A stretch of 7,222 nt of DNA from positions 1-7,222 of the forward strand of contig CANTEO010000086.1 of the NCBI GenBank assembly GCA_947652855.1, written 5' to 3'. Below the pieces are notes generated by a model. That model did no database searches, had not been told where the DNA came from, and worked only from the letters and a program-made list of their open reading frames with translations. This document shows, one piece after another, positions 1 to 6,522 of this stretch. The position numbers were made by a program, and so were the translations under genes. The DNA comes from an uncultured Roseburia sp. Its GTDB lineage: Bacteria; Bacillota; Clostridia; Lachnospirales; Lachnospiraceae. How positions within the stretch are numbered: the stretch's first letter is position 1; the number at the start of each line of letters is the position of its first letter.

Positions 1-1070
1 TATTTTTTGCCATAGGGAGGTATGTTCAACGGCACATCATAAAACGTATGCCTCGCGATCACCTTGTTCCTGCTTGACTTTAAAGCCATCTTAGCATAAC
101 GGAAACTGACCGCGGAGAATATACGGTTATTGACCGCCACGCATTTCACGACCAACTCCCCACCCCTGTAATGCGCTTCATTTATCACTAACGACACCTT
201 CCCATAGGTATATGCGCTTACCCTAACTTGGGATAAATCTCTGCCTTTATACACATTCGGCTTAACGGTCAGCTTACAAACATATTTCCTTTTATTTTTT
301 AGCGTACAGATTATCTTGCACGTTCCTGGCTTCTTCCCCTTTACCGTTCCCTTTGCGTCAACTGTCGCAACCTTACTGTTTGACGTTCTCCACTTCACCC
401 CATTTAAAGTAGAGGATTTATCCGTTTTTGCCTTTACCTTCTGCTTGAATCCTGCTGTAAGCGTCATTTTTTTGGGAAAAGACAACGAAGTGGCGTCTCT
501 CTTTTCATCTGGAAGCTTCGTATCAATCCGTATCTTAAATGTAATTTTATGAACATATGTCAAATAAAATCGTATGTCTGAATTTGGATCTTGACTGACA
601 AAGCTCCGATCCGTCGAAAGATAGATCATATTTTCACCGCTGCGCGCAGAATGCTCAAACGATATGCTGTCCATGCCGGGAAACAGCTCATAAGTATCTT
701 CTTTATCATCATCCAGTTTTTCATCAAATTCAATGTTCAAATAATTATTTTTATTATCCACAAAATGATATTCCGACTCATCGTATGAATCCACAACAGT
801 ATAATCTGATACCACGTCATAGATTTTAACAGAGACCGTATTTCTTGCTTTTAGCTTGAAATAGATGCAAATATCCCCTACTTCCTCAAAAACATCCTCC
901 TCATCGGCATACATCGTAATGCTGTATTCCCTGTTTACTTTAAGGTCACGATCCTCTTCGTATGCCTTAACCTGAAAGGATGGCATCATAAATAAGAACA
1001 AGATGCATAATATAGACGCCACCAATGTCCGCCTTACAATCCATTTCCCATCCCTTATCTCATATCCCAT
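1..1070 (-). CDS. Secreted Ig-like (Big_2) protein with SLAP-like domain, partial (C-terminus off left edge)
   Basis: The minus-strand frame is open from ATG 1070 to the window edge (356 whole codons, no stop), so the C-terminus is missing. A basic start (residues 1-14) and hydrophobic stretch (15-32) ending in V-K-A form a signal peptide, probably cleaved near residue 36, so the protein is likely exported. Residues 37-175 look like an acidic beta-rich region of no clear family. Residues about 198-270 fit a bacterial Ig-like Big_2 domain (KKMTLTAGFKQKVKA, VKWRTSNSKVATVDAKGTV, KPGTCKI). Residues about 282-356 (GGELVVKCVAVNN, then VIARHTFYDVPLNIPPYGK) resemble a SLAP-type domain; this match is from memory. 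The SD GGGGGAG lies 5 nt before the ATG, and the gene starts 13 nt after the yunG-like stop. Base composition is A+T-richer than upstream genes (22/60 G+C at 781-840). Role may be wall binding or adhesion; the ligand is unknown. Confidence 0.85.
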   Translation of the reverse strand, partial: MGYEIRDGKWIVRRTLVASILCILFLFMMPSFQVKAYEEDRDLKVNREYSITMYADEEDVFEEVGDICIYFKLKARNTVSVKIYDVVSDYTVVDSYDESEYHFVDNKNNYLNIEFDEKLDDDKEDTYELFPGMDSISFEHSARSGENMIYLSTDRSFVSQDPNSDIRFYLTYVHKITFKIRIDTKLPDEKRDATSLSFPKKMTLTAGFKQKVKAKTDKSSTLNGVKWRTSNSKVATVDAKGTVKGKKPGTCKIICTLKNKRKYVCKLTVKPNVYKGRDLSQVRVSAYTYGKVSLVINEAHYRGGELVVKCVAVNNRIFSAVSFRYAKMALKSSRNKVIARHTFYDVPLNIPPYGKK

Positions 1071-1083
1071 ACCCTCTCCCCCT

Positions 1084-1536
1084 TTACGCTTCGTCTGCTT
1101 GCCCCTTCCAAAATTTCCTTTTTAGCGCGTCCTTCAGATACTCATACCGCTTACGCTTTTCTTCTTTTTCAAAATGCGCCTCGCGGAACTGCTCGGGATT
1201 GCCTTCGTAATTCAACGCCTCGTCCCCGAACTGCTCGCTCGTTAAGTCAAACACACAGCCGCCCGCCACGTTATAGCAATGGAAATTCCCGCCCTCTCTG
1301 GGAATCCCATACACCTTCCCGCCAAACAGATCCTGCGCCAAGAACGCCGTGATGGAGCATTGGCCAAGCGTGCGGTTTTCCTTGCTCCACTCCCCGCGCA
1401 TCCTGGGCGCGCAAGTGTATTCGCACCAAATGCCGGACAGGGCGTCGTATAAGTCGCGCGGCGAGCGAATCCCCTCATAGCCGTCTGCAAGAAGGGGCGC
1501 GTCCGCCTGCTCCCATCCATAGAATTTGTAATCCAT
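1084..1536 (-). CDS. YunG-like family protein
   Basis: A 150-residue soluble protein without signal peptide or membrane segment. Its core (TLGQCSITAFLAQDLFGG at 56-73, NFHCYN at 84-89, VFDLTSEQF at 95-103) matches my memory of the YunG family, named after Bacillus subtilis YunG, whose biochemical role I do not know. Cys60, His86 and Asp97 appear in Cys-His-Asp order in well-spaced motifs, like a papain or transglutaminase fold, so a cysteine-hydrolase-like activity is possible but only inferred. The C-terminal 30 residues are highly charged and probably helical. The start has upstream purine-rich SD material (AAGGAAAGG and GGAAG). It begins 18 nt after the kinase stop, and its own stop lies just before the SD of the next gene, so it is almost surely co-transcribed with both. 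Family call fairly confident, function unknown. Confidence 0.8.
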   Translation of the reverse strand: MDYKFYGWEQADAPLLADGYEGIRSPRDLYDALSGIWCEYTCAPRMRGEWSKENRTLGQCSITAFLAQDLFGGKVYGIPREGGNFHCYNVAGGCVFDLTSEQFGDEALNYEGNPEQFREAHFEKEEKRKRYEYLKDALKRKFWKGQADEA

Positions 1537-1554
1537 TTTCTTCCCATCCTTTCC

Positions 1555-2547
1555 TTATAATCGTGCATTTTCAGCATCAAAGGCTTTCTCAAAAGCTATG
1601 CATACCCTCGTCCATTCCCCCTTCTTACTCTCCACCGAAATCCCATGCCCTAGCTTCTCCACAATCCTTGCCGCCATATAAAGGCCCATTCCCGTAGACT
1701 TATACTGCCCATTGTGATGGCTGCTGCCCACAAACCCTTTGTCAAACACCCTGCGGATGTCGCTTTCCGCGATCCCCTCCCCACGATCCTCCACAAACAG
1801 CCGAACGGCCTCCCCCGCCCTCTCGCTCCAAATGTGAAGCTCAGGCTGTCCCATGGCGTATTTCACCGCATTCGCGATGGCCTGATCCAGCACATAGGTC
1901 AGCCAGCTTTTGTCGGAATACACCAAAACAGGCTCCACGTCTACCTTCATTGCAAAGGCGTCCCTCATCAGGAAAAACTGATTGTTCCGAATGGAAGACC
2001 GGACGCATTCGCGCAAATCCACGGCGCGAATCTGAATGTCAAGCAAGCTGCCCTGCACCTTGCAGCCAAGCAGCGCTGACCGTTGCTGCTGCCGAATCCG
2101 CTCCAATTGCTCCCGCAGCGAAAACCGCAATTGAGAATCCTCGATTTTTTCAATCATCAAAAGCGCCGCGGACAGAGGGAGCTTCATCTCATGGCACCAC
2201 CTGGCGACGTAATCCTGCAAATCGCAATTGACCTGAAACTGCTCGCTTAACTTCCCTTCCAGGACGGCCACGTCATGCCTGGCGACGTCATAATGCTCCA
2301 TATCCGAAAATTCCTGACAGACGACGGAATCCAGCTGCAAAAGGCCCTGCTTCTTTTTCTGCTCTTTCCTATATCTGCAAAAAGCCGCGCCGACATAGGA
2401 CGCGCCGCAGACTGAAAGCAACACGTCCAGATACCAAAGATACATCCGGTTCGTCTCCTTTAGCAGCAGCAAAAAATAAAGATTGTAAGAGCCGCAAAGA
2501 AACAGGCAAAGCCCAATCCATCCCCTGTTCTTTTTCCAAAAGCCCAT
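1555..2547 (-). CDS. Two-TM sensor histidine kinase, BceS-like
   Basis: A 330-residue membrane kinase predicted to autophosphorylate on His119 and pass phosphate to the response regulator encoded just upstream. Two hydrophobic segments (about 11-29 and 37-57) are joined by a very short loop, so there is almost no extracellular sensor domain. This is the layout of intramembrane-sensing BceS-type kinases, which usually work with an ABC transporter in antimicrobial peptide or envelope-stress sensing. The H-box is WCHEMKLPL (117-125), the N-box DQAIANAVKY (221-230, Asn226), G1 DRGEGI (254-259), an F-box-like FDKGF (268-272) and G2 STGMGLY (284-290), so the ATPase domain looks intact. Leu123 replaces the usual Thr or Asn of the HExxT/N motif. 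The SD AGGGAGG lies 4 nt before the ATG, and the gene starts 50 nt after the regulator. No partner ABC transporter is seen. Confidence 0.93.
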   Translation of the reverse strand: MGFWKKNRGWIGLCLFLCGSYNLYFLLLLKETNRMYLWYLDVLLSVCGASYVGAAFCRYRKEQKKKQGLLQLDSVVCQEFSDMEHYDVARHDVAVLEGKLSEQFQVNCDLQDYVARWCHEMKLPLSAALLMIEKIEDSQLRFSLREQLERIRQQQRSALLGCKVQGSLLDIQIRAVDLRECVRSSIRNNQFFLMRDAFAMKVDVEPVLVYSDKSWLTYVLDQAIANAVKYAMGQPELHIWSERAGEAVRLFVEDRGEGIAESDIRRVFDKGFVGSSHHNGQYKSTGMGLYMAARIVEKLGHGISVESKKGEWTRVCIAFEKAFDAENARL

Positions 2548-2597
2548 GAAGCCTCCCTACCTTTGTTCTGTAAAGCCCTTCCTATCCAAAAGCCATT

Positions 2598-3287
2598 TCA
2601 TTCGCAAGGCCGGATGTAATAGCCCTGCCCCTTCTTCGTGCCGATCAGCTCCTTTCCGCACGCCGCGCTTAGCTTATTCCTAAGCCGGCAGATCATGGTG
2701 GAAAGCGTCCCGTCTAAGACGAATTCGTCTGTGCTCCAAAGCTCCATCATCAGCTCCTCTCTGCTGACGACCATGGGCTTTCGGTCCAACAGCTTCGCCA
2801 TGATTTTTTTCTCGGACTTCGTCAGCGCGAGCGCATTCCCTCCAAGGCACAATTCAGAGGCCCCCTGCTCAAAGTACAGATCCCGCCCCAGATAAATGCG
2901 GTCCGTCACCTTATACTGATAGGCGCGCCGCAGGGCCGCCTCAATTTTCGCTTTCAAAAGCTCAAGCTGAAACGGCTTTTCCACATAGTCGTCCCCGCCC
3001 TGAGCGATCGCCATGATCTTATCCCGATCATCGTCGCGGCTGCTGATAAACAAAATTGGCAGATCCGAAGCCTCGCGGATCTTACGGCACCAGTAAAACC
3101 CGTCATAATAGGGCAAATTCACGTCCATTAAGACTAAATGCGGACAAAAGTCGATAAAATCCGACAGCACATCCTCAAACTGACGCGCCTGCTGCGCGCA
3201 ATAGCCCCACCGCCCTAAAAACTGCGCGATCTCTTCAGCCAGCGCAAGGTCATCCTCCACCAGAAAGATTTTCATCCGCCCTTCCAT
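2598..3287 (-). CDS. OmpR-family response regulator, BceR-like
   Basis: A cytoplasmic DNA-binding regulator. With this start it has 229 residues. The receiver domain shows the acidic pocket (KIFLVEDD), the phospho-acceptor Asp in LVLMDVNLP (residue 55), the switch Ser in LFISSRD and the Lys in VEKPFQ (residue 105). The C-terminal winged helix (about 130-226) ends in the typical GTKKGQGYYIRP. Both domains resemble the BceR group, matching the BceS-like kinase after it. Three in-frame ATGs exist at 3293, 3287 and 3275. AAGGAGG at 3296-3302 is 2 nt from the first, 8 nt from the second and 20 nt from the third, so 3287 is preferred; the third gives the more usual family N-terminus (MKIFLVEDD). 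The start lies inside the end of the mscS-like gene (38-base overlap), suggesting translational coupling. Target promoters are not visible. Confidence 0.93.
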   Translation of the reverse strand: MEGRMKIFLVEDDLALAEEIAQFLGRWGYCAQQARQFEDVLSDFIDFCPHLVLMDVNLPYYDGFYWCRKIREASDLPILFISSRDDDRDKIMAIAQGGDDYVEKPFQLELLKAKIEAALRRAYQYKVTDRIYLGRDLYFEQGASELCLGGNALALTKSEKKIMAKLLDRKPMVVSREELMMELWSTDEFVLDGTLSTMICRLRNKLSAACGKELIGTKKGQGYYIRPCE

Positions 3288-4074
3288 TTCCATCCCCTCC
3301 TTGCTGCAAAACGGTCACCGTCTGATACGGGATATGTATGCCGTGCTCTTTAAACTTCTCCACCAGCGCAAGGCGGATGTCGCTGCAGGCCCGAAAGCTG
3401 TCATCTAAGCTTTGGGTCCATACCGTCGTCTTTAAGATCACGCCGTTTTGCGTATATCCTTTGATAAACACCCGATTCTCTCTGGTATTTAACGTCAGCT
3501 CATCCGCAATGCAAGCCTCCTGCATCACCCGCATCGCCTTTTTTAAATCCACGTCATACCCGACCTCAATTTCCAAAAAATTCCCGATATTCCCAATATA
3601 ATTGGTATTCGTGATGACGGCGGAGTCCATGACGGAATTTGGCACAATGCAGCTTTCCCCATTGAACTGCTGAATAACCGTATGCCGAATCGTAATGTCC
3701 TTGACAAGCCCCTCCGCAATGACGCTGCCGCCCTGCACGACCCGGATTTTCTCATCCACATTGTAGGGCCTTGAGGCGGAAAGGGAAATCCCGCTGATGA
3801 CATTAGAGAGCGCCTGCTGCGCGGCGAACGTGGCGATCGCCACAAACAGGGAGCTGCTTTGCAGCAATGTCTTGCTGATATCCTTTGTTATCTCAAACTG
3901 CTGCGCCATGCTGTAGAAAATAATGATCCCAAGAATGACGTTCACTACGCTCTTCGTAAAGCGCAGATGCACGGAATTGTGCTTTTTGGACATCAGGCTG
4001 AAAATCAAATTCACGACCCTGTTACAAAGCAAGGCCACTAGGATAAAAATACCGGCTTTTACAAAACTATTCAT
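3250..4074 (-). CDS. Small-conductance mechanosensitive channel, MscS family
   Basis: A 274-residue membrane protein close to the typical length of single-module MscS channels. Hydrophobic segments lie at about 4-26, 41-58 and 69-100. The third carries a pore-helix-like run FAAQQALSNVISGISLSA (83-100), followed by the beta domain (PYNVDEKIRV, then GLVKDITIRHTVIQQFNGE) and a C-terminal alpha/beta region ending in EHGIHIPYQTVTV (243-255). These are the hallmarks of the family, which releases solutes when membrane tension rises under osmotic downshock. The last 18 or so residues are Gly-rich and unlike the family core; this stretch also carries the ribosome binding site and start of the response regulator. 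The ATG overlaps the end of rimM by 8 bases, and only a weak SD (GAAG) is near; AAAGGAG lies about 22 nt upstream. Translation is probably coupled to rimM. Gating or substrate selectivity cannot be judged. Confidence 0.92.
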   Translation of the reverse strand: MNSFVKAGIFILVALLCNRVVNLIFSLMSKKHNSVHLRFTKSVVNVILGIIIFYSMAQQFEITKDISKTLLQSSSLFVAIATFAAQQALSNVISGISLSASRPYNVDEKIRVVQGGSVIAEGLVKDITIRHTVIQQFNGESCIVPNSVMDSAVITNTNYIGNIGNFLEIEVGYDVDLKKAMRVMQEACIADELTLNTRENRVFIKGYTQNGVILKTTVWTQSLDDSFRACSDIRLALVEKFKEHGIHIPYQTVTVLQQGGDGNGRADENLSGGG

Positions 4075-4603
4075 GCTGTTTTTTCTTCTGATTCATCTCC
4101 TTTAGCCCAGGCAATAGATGCAATATCACCCGCCCCGCTTCAATGTCCACTTGCCTTACGCATTCTTTGATCGCCGGGACAAGCAGATCGGGAGCGCCCG
4201 CCTTTCGAATGACATACACGTCATTCGCCGCCGTCTGGATGACGTCCGCAATGTTCCCCAATTCCTCCCCTTCATCAGAAACCGCCGACGAGCCGATCAA
4301 ATCCGCGATAAAATACTCATCCTCCCCCAAAGGGACAGCCTGCTCCCTCGTCACATAAAGCGCCTTTTGACGGTACCTTTGCACATCGTCAATGGAATCA
4401 AGCCCCTTAAACTTCAACAGCGCCATGTTTTTCACAAACCTCACAGACTCAATCGCAAGCGCCTTCCTTCCGGTTCCCGTATCCAAAAGAATCTCTTCCA
4501 AATCTAAAAAGCGCTTTGGGTCGTCCGTCGTGGGAAACACCTTCACTTCTCCGCGCAGGCCATGGGTGTTGGCAATAATGCCTACCTTAAAAAAATCCTC
4601 CAT
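4067..4603 (-). CDS. rimM: 16S rRNA maturation factor RimM
   Basis: A 178-residue cytoplasmic protein that assists late assembly of the 30S subunit head, binding ribosomal protein S19 in well-studied species. The N-terminal barrel carries the signature VGIIANTHGLRGEVKVFP (7-24) followed by TTDDPKRF. The C-terminal PRC-barrel spans about 97-166 with the expected DEYFIADLIG, NDVYVI and LLVPAI motifs. Length is normal. The start was set at ATG 4603 because family members begin near MEDFFKVG and because GAAGGG (4615-4620) lies 11 nt upstream. A GTG at 4612 is only 2 nt from that SD. In many Firmicutes rimM sits between rpsP/KH and trmD/rplS. Here it has its own promoter and is followed by an MscS-type channel, with no trmD or rplS in the window. 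Its leader contains alternative hairpins (see separate entry). Confidence 0.95.
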   Translation of the reverse strand: MEDFFKVGIIANTHGLRGEVKVFPTTDDPKRFLDLEEILLDTGTGRKALAIESVRFVKNMALLKFKGLDSIDDVQRYRQKALYVTREQAVPLGEDEYFIADLIGSSAVSDEGEELGNIADVIQTAANDVYVIRKAGAPDLLVPAIKECVRQVDIEAGRVILHLLPGLKEMNQKKKQHE

Positions 4604-4649
4604 CGCAGTCACATCCCTTCTGTCTTAGTCCGCAGTCATTGAGACTGCG
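4604..4649 (-). promoter_or_regulatory. rimM leader with two mutually exclusive stem-loops
   Basis: In the minus-strand leader CGCAGTC (4643-4649) is followed after a 5-nt loop by GACTGCG (4631-4637), forming a perfect 7-bp hairpin near the predicted 5' end. The same GACTGCG, extended to TGACTGCG in both copies, recurs at 4604-4610, directly against the rimM ATG. The first arm can therefore pair with either copy. The alternative pairing would place the SD (4615-4620) in the loop and the start codon at the stem base. Complementarity is seen directly; a regulatory role is inference. Confidence 0.45.
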
Positions 4650-4661
4650 CCTCTATCCACC

Positions 4662-4689
4662 ATTATACGTTTCACATAGGAAAAATCAA
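4662..4689 (-). promoter_or_regulatory. Sigma-A-type promoter for rimM and the downstream cluster
   Basis: On the minus strand TTGATT (4684-4689) and a perfect TATAAT (4662-4667) are separated by 16 bases. Transcription would start near 4655, giving a leader of about 50 bases before ATG 4603. No comparable promoter was found between the six closely spaced genes that follow, so it may drive them all. Confidence 0.7.
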
Positions 4690-4823
4690 GTGTCCTTTTT
4701 CAGATGGGAACGACTTTTAAAAATCCCATAACAAAGTATGCCCCACCCCAGATGCGTCACCATGCCAAAGCCAAACATCCTGCAGATGAACGTGATTTTT
4801 GTTTTTTTATGTACGGAATCCAA
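4686..4823 (-). other. Possible small ORF between symporter and rimM (45 aa, or 30 aa from ATG 4778)
   Basis: A perfect SD sequence AAGGAGG (4826-4832) sits in this otherwise gene-free gap. The only start codon near it is TTG 4821-4823, just 2 nt away, which is too close for efficient initiation. That frame runs 45 residues: Lys-rich start, a Gly/Leu/Phe-rich hydrophobic middle (MFGFGMVTHLGWGILCYGIF) and a basic end, stopping at 4686 within the rimM -35 hexamer. Initiation at ATG 4778 gives 30 residues but has a poor SD. I recognise no family. It could be a small membrane peptide, or chance. Confidence 0.2.
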
Positions 4824-4852
4824 TTCCTCCTTGGAGCCAGATCAACACATTA

Positions 4853-4886
4853 CGCCCCCAACTGCGTTACTTTGCAATTGGGGGCG
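4853..4886 (-). terminator. GC-rich hairpin, probable terminator of the symporter gene
   Basis: A 13-bp stem with an 8-nt loop begins about 35 bases after the symporter stop. In minus-strand RNA all 13 positions pair, one as G-U; in plus-strand RNA that position is a C-A mismatch, which favours function on the minus strand. The stem is very GC-rich (CGCCCCCAATTGC against GCAGTTGGGGGCG). The bases after it (TAATGTGTTGAT) are only moderately T-rich, so it is not a textbook terminator and might instead protect the mRNA 3' end. Confidence 0.5.
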
Positions 4887-4920
4887 CATAGACGTCATTT
4901 TATTTCTGCTCTGTTTTCCT

Positions 4921-6453
4921 CTACCTTCCAAGCGTCGTCCGCTTTGGCGCTTCGGCCGTCATCTCATAGCAGGCGAACGCCTCATCGACCAGCTTTTTGT
5001 CCGGCTTCGGCGTAACCAGGCTTACAGCCGGCACAATCACGAGGCCGGCCAGCATGGCGATCGCGCCGCAGTTAATTGGCGACTGCATGATCACCGGAAA
5101 CGACTCCCTGAAAAAAATGTTGGCGACCATCAAAAGGGAGCCAAACAAAAAGCAGGCCCAACAGGACGCTTTTGTGACTTTTTTGGAGTACAGGGCATAC
5201 AGAAACGGAGCCAGGAACGCGCCTGCCAAAGCGCCCCAGGAAACGCCCATCAGCTGAGCGATAAACGTCACGTTGCTCTTATACTGAATCAGGGCCAAAA
5301 CAGAAGAAACCGCAATGAACGCCACCACCAGAACGCGGATGGCAAGCACCTGCTTCTTCTCACTCATTTTCTGAAAGAACAGCTCTTTTAAAAAGTCAAT
5401 CGTAAGCGTGGAGCTCGACGCGAGCACAAGCGAGGAAAGCGTGGACATGGAGGCTGAAAGCACCAGGATCACCACCAGAGAGATCAACAGCGGGGAAAGC
5501 CCGGAAAGCATCGTCGGGATGATGGAGTCGAAGCCATTCGCGGCGACGTCAATCTGATCGGAAAACAGGCGCCCGAATCCCCCCAGAAAATAGCACCCTC
5601 CGGCCACTACAAGGGCGAAAGCCGTGGAGATGACCGTGCCTTTTTTAATCGCCTCCTCATTTTTGATCGCATAGAATTTCTGCACCATCTGCGGCAGGCC
5701 CCAGGTGCCAAGGGACGTAAGGATCACGACAAACAGCAGGTTCAGCGGATCCGGCCCGAGGAATGAGGCGAAAACGCCGGGCGTGGAGGCGACCGTCTCG
5801 TCCGAAACCCTTGCCAGGCCGTCCATTGCCACCATAAAGCCGCCCTTGCTTTTCAACACGGCGGCTATGACAACGCAAATCCCCACCAGCATAATGATGC
5901 CCTGAATAAAGTCATTGATCGCCGTCGCCATATATCCCCCGGCAATGACATAGATTGCCGTCAGCACGGCCATCAGCAGAATGCAGACGGAGTAGTCAAT
6001 GTCAAACGCCATCCCAAACAGCCTGGAGAGGCCATTATACAAAGAAGCCGTATACGGAATCAAAAAGACAAATATAATAACGGACGCCCCAATCTTAAGC
6101 GGCTTACTCCCAAAGCGCTCCCCAAAAAACTGAGGCATCGTCGCGGAATCCAAATGCTGCGTCATAATCCTCGTCCTGCGCCCAAGCACTGCCCAGGCCA
6201 GCAGGGAGCCGATCACCGCGTTCCCAATGCCCGCCCATGTGGCGGAAACCCCATACTTCCAGCCAAACTGGCCGGCATAGCCTACAAAAACGACTGCGGA
6301 GAAATACGAAGTCCCATATGCAAACGCCGTAAGCCAGGGGCCTACGGAACGCCCGCCCAAAACAAAGCCATTCACATCTGTGGCGTGCTTTCTGCAATAC
6401 AGGCCAATGCCCACCAGCACCGCAAAATAAACCACCAGCAAAAATAGTTTCAT
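4921..6453 (-). CDS. Sodium:solute symporter (SSS family)
   Basis: A 510-residue inner-membrane transporter with about 12-13 hydrophobic helices, expected to import a small organic solute with Na+. Family marks include FVLGGRSVGPWLTAFAYG (30-47), the helix INDFIQGIIML (179-189) and SASMSTLSSLVLASSS (333-348). The last corresponds to the TM8 region whose Ala and Ser/Thr residues form the Na2 sodium site in vSGLT-like members. The overall layout recalls PanF/PutP-type members, but I cannot name the substrate. ATG 6453 has the SD GGGAGG 6 nt upstream and begins directly with the first TM helix (MKLFLLVVYFAVLVGIG). A longer frame to 6534 would read through the promoter and is rejected. It appears to be a single-gene transcript, bounded by its own promoter and hairpins on both sides. 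The C-terminal tail (about 483-510) is hydrophilic. Confidence 0.93.
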   Translation of the reverse strand: MKLFLLVVYFAVLVGIGLYCRKHATDVNGFVLGGRSVGPWLTAFAYGTSYFSAVVFVGYAGQFGWKYGVSATWAGIGNAVIGSLLAWAVLGRRTRIMTQHLDSATMPQFFGERFGSKPLKIGASVIIFVFLIPYTASLYNGLSRLFGMAFDIDYSVCILLMAVLTAIYVIAGGYMATAINDFIQGIIMLVGICVVIAAVLKSKGGFMVAMDGLARVSDETVASTPGVFASFLGPDPLNLLFVVILTSLGTWGLPQMVQKFYAIKNEEAIKKGTVISTAFALVVAGGCYFLGGFGRLFSDQIDVAANGFDSIIPTMLSGLSPLLISLVVILVLSASMSTLSSLVLASSSTLTIDFLKELFFQKMSEKKQVLAIRVLVVAFIAVSSVLALIQYKSNVTFIAQLMGVSWGALAGAFLAPFLYALYSKKVTKASCWACFLFGSLLMVANIFFRESFPVIMQSPINCGAIAMLAGLVIVPAVSLVTPKPDKKLVDEAFACYEMTAEAPKRTTLGR

Positions 6454-6481
6454 AACAAACCTCCCTGTATGTAAAAAATAT

Positions 6482-6519
6482 TTTAACGCTTTGATGTTTT
6501 GAAGCTTCAAAGCGTTAAA
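6482..6519 (-). promoter_or_regulatory. Nested inverted repeats at symporter transcription start (operator or attenuator)
   Basis: A perfect 13-bp inverted repeat (arms 6482-6494 and 6507-6519, TTTAACGCTTTGA on either strand) spans the predicted start of transcription. Overlapping it is a perfect 14-bp palindrome, TTTGAAGCTTCAAA (6498-6511), which shares part of one arm. In the transcript the large stem would be followed within three bases by six U (6473-6478), as in an intrinsic terminator. A repressor site at +1 and a short attenuator both fit. Confidence 0.55.
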
Positions 6520-6522
6520 GCG

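Larger units (their letters stand above)
4604..4920. other. Intergenic region between symporter stop and rimM start
   Basis: About 317 bases without a confident gene. Read on the minus strand it contains the GC-rich hairpin (4853-4886), a stray AAGGAGG with a doubtful small ORF (4686-4823), the rimM promoter (4662-4689) and the repeat-bearing rimM leader. The plus-strand frames crossing this stretch run on into the symporter gene antisense and look like shadows. Confidence 0.7.

Noticed and set aside
316..788. Plus-strand open frames over the left region
   Set aside because: Antisense to the continuous Big_2 protein frame with its signal peptide; no SD or family match.
1242..1592. 116-residue minus-strand frame overlapping the kinase end and the yunG-like gene
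   Set aside because: Out-of-frame shadow of the yunG-like gene; Arg/Ala/Gly-rich composition and no family features.
1714..2231. Plus-strand open frames opposite the kinase
   Set aside because: Antisense to the conserved kinase motifs; compositionally biased with no recognisable domain.
4604..4612. GTG start for rimM three codons upstream
   Set aside because: Only 2 nt from the SD; ATG 4603 gives the usual family N-terminus.
4738..5391. 217-residue plus-strand open frame
   Set aside because: Mostly antisense to the symporter C-terminus, whose frame has clear family motifs; the peptide is rich in Arg, His and Gln and resembles no family, as expected of a shadow frame.
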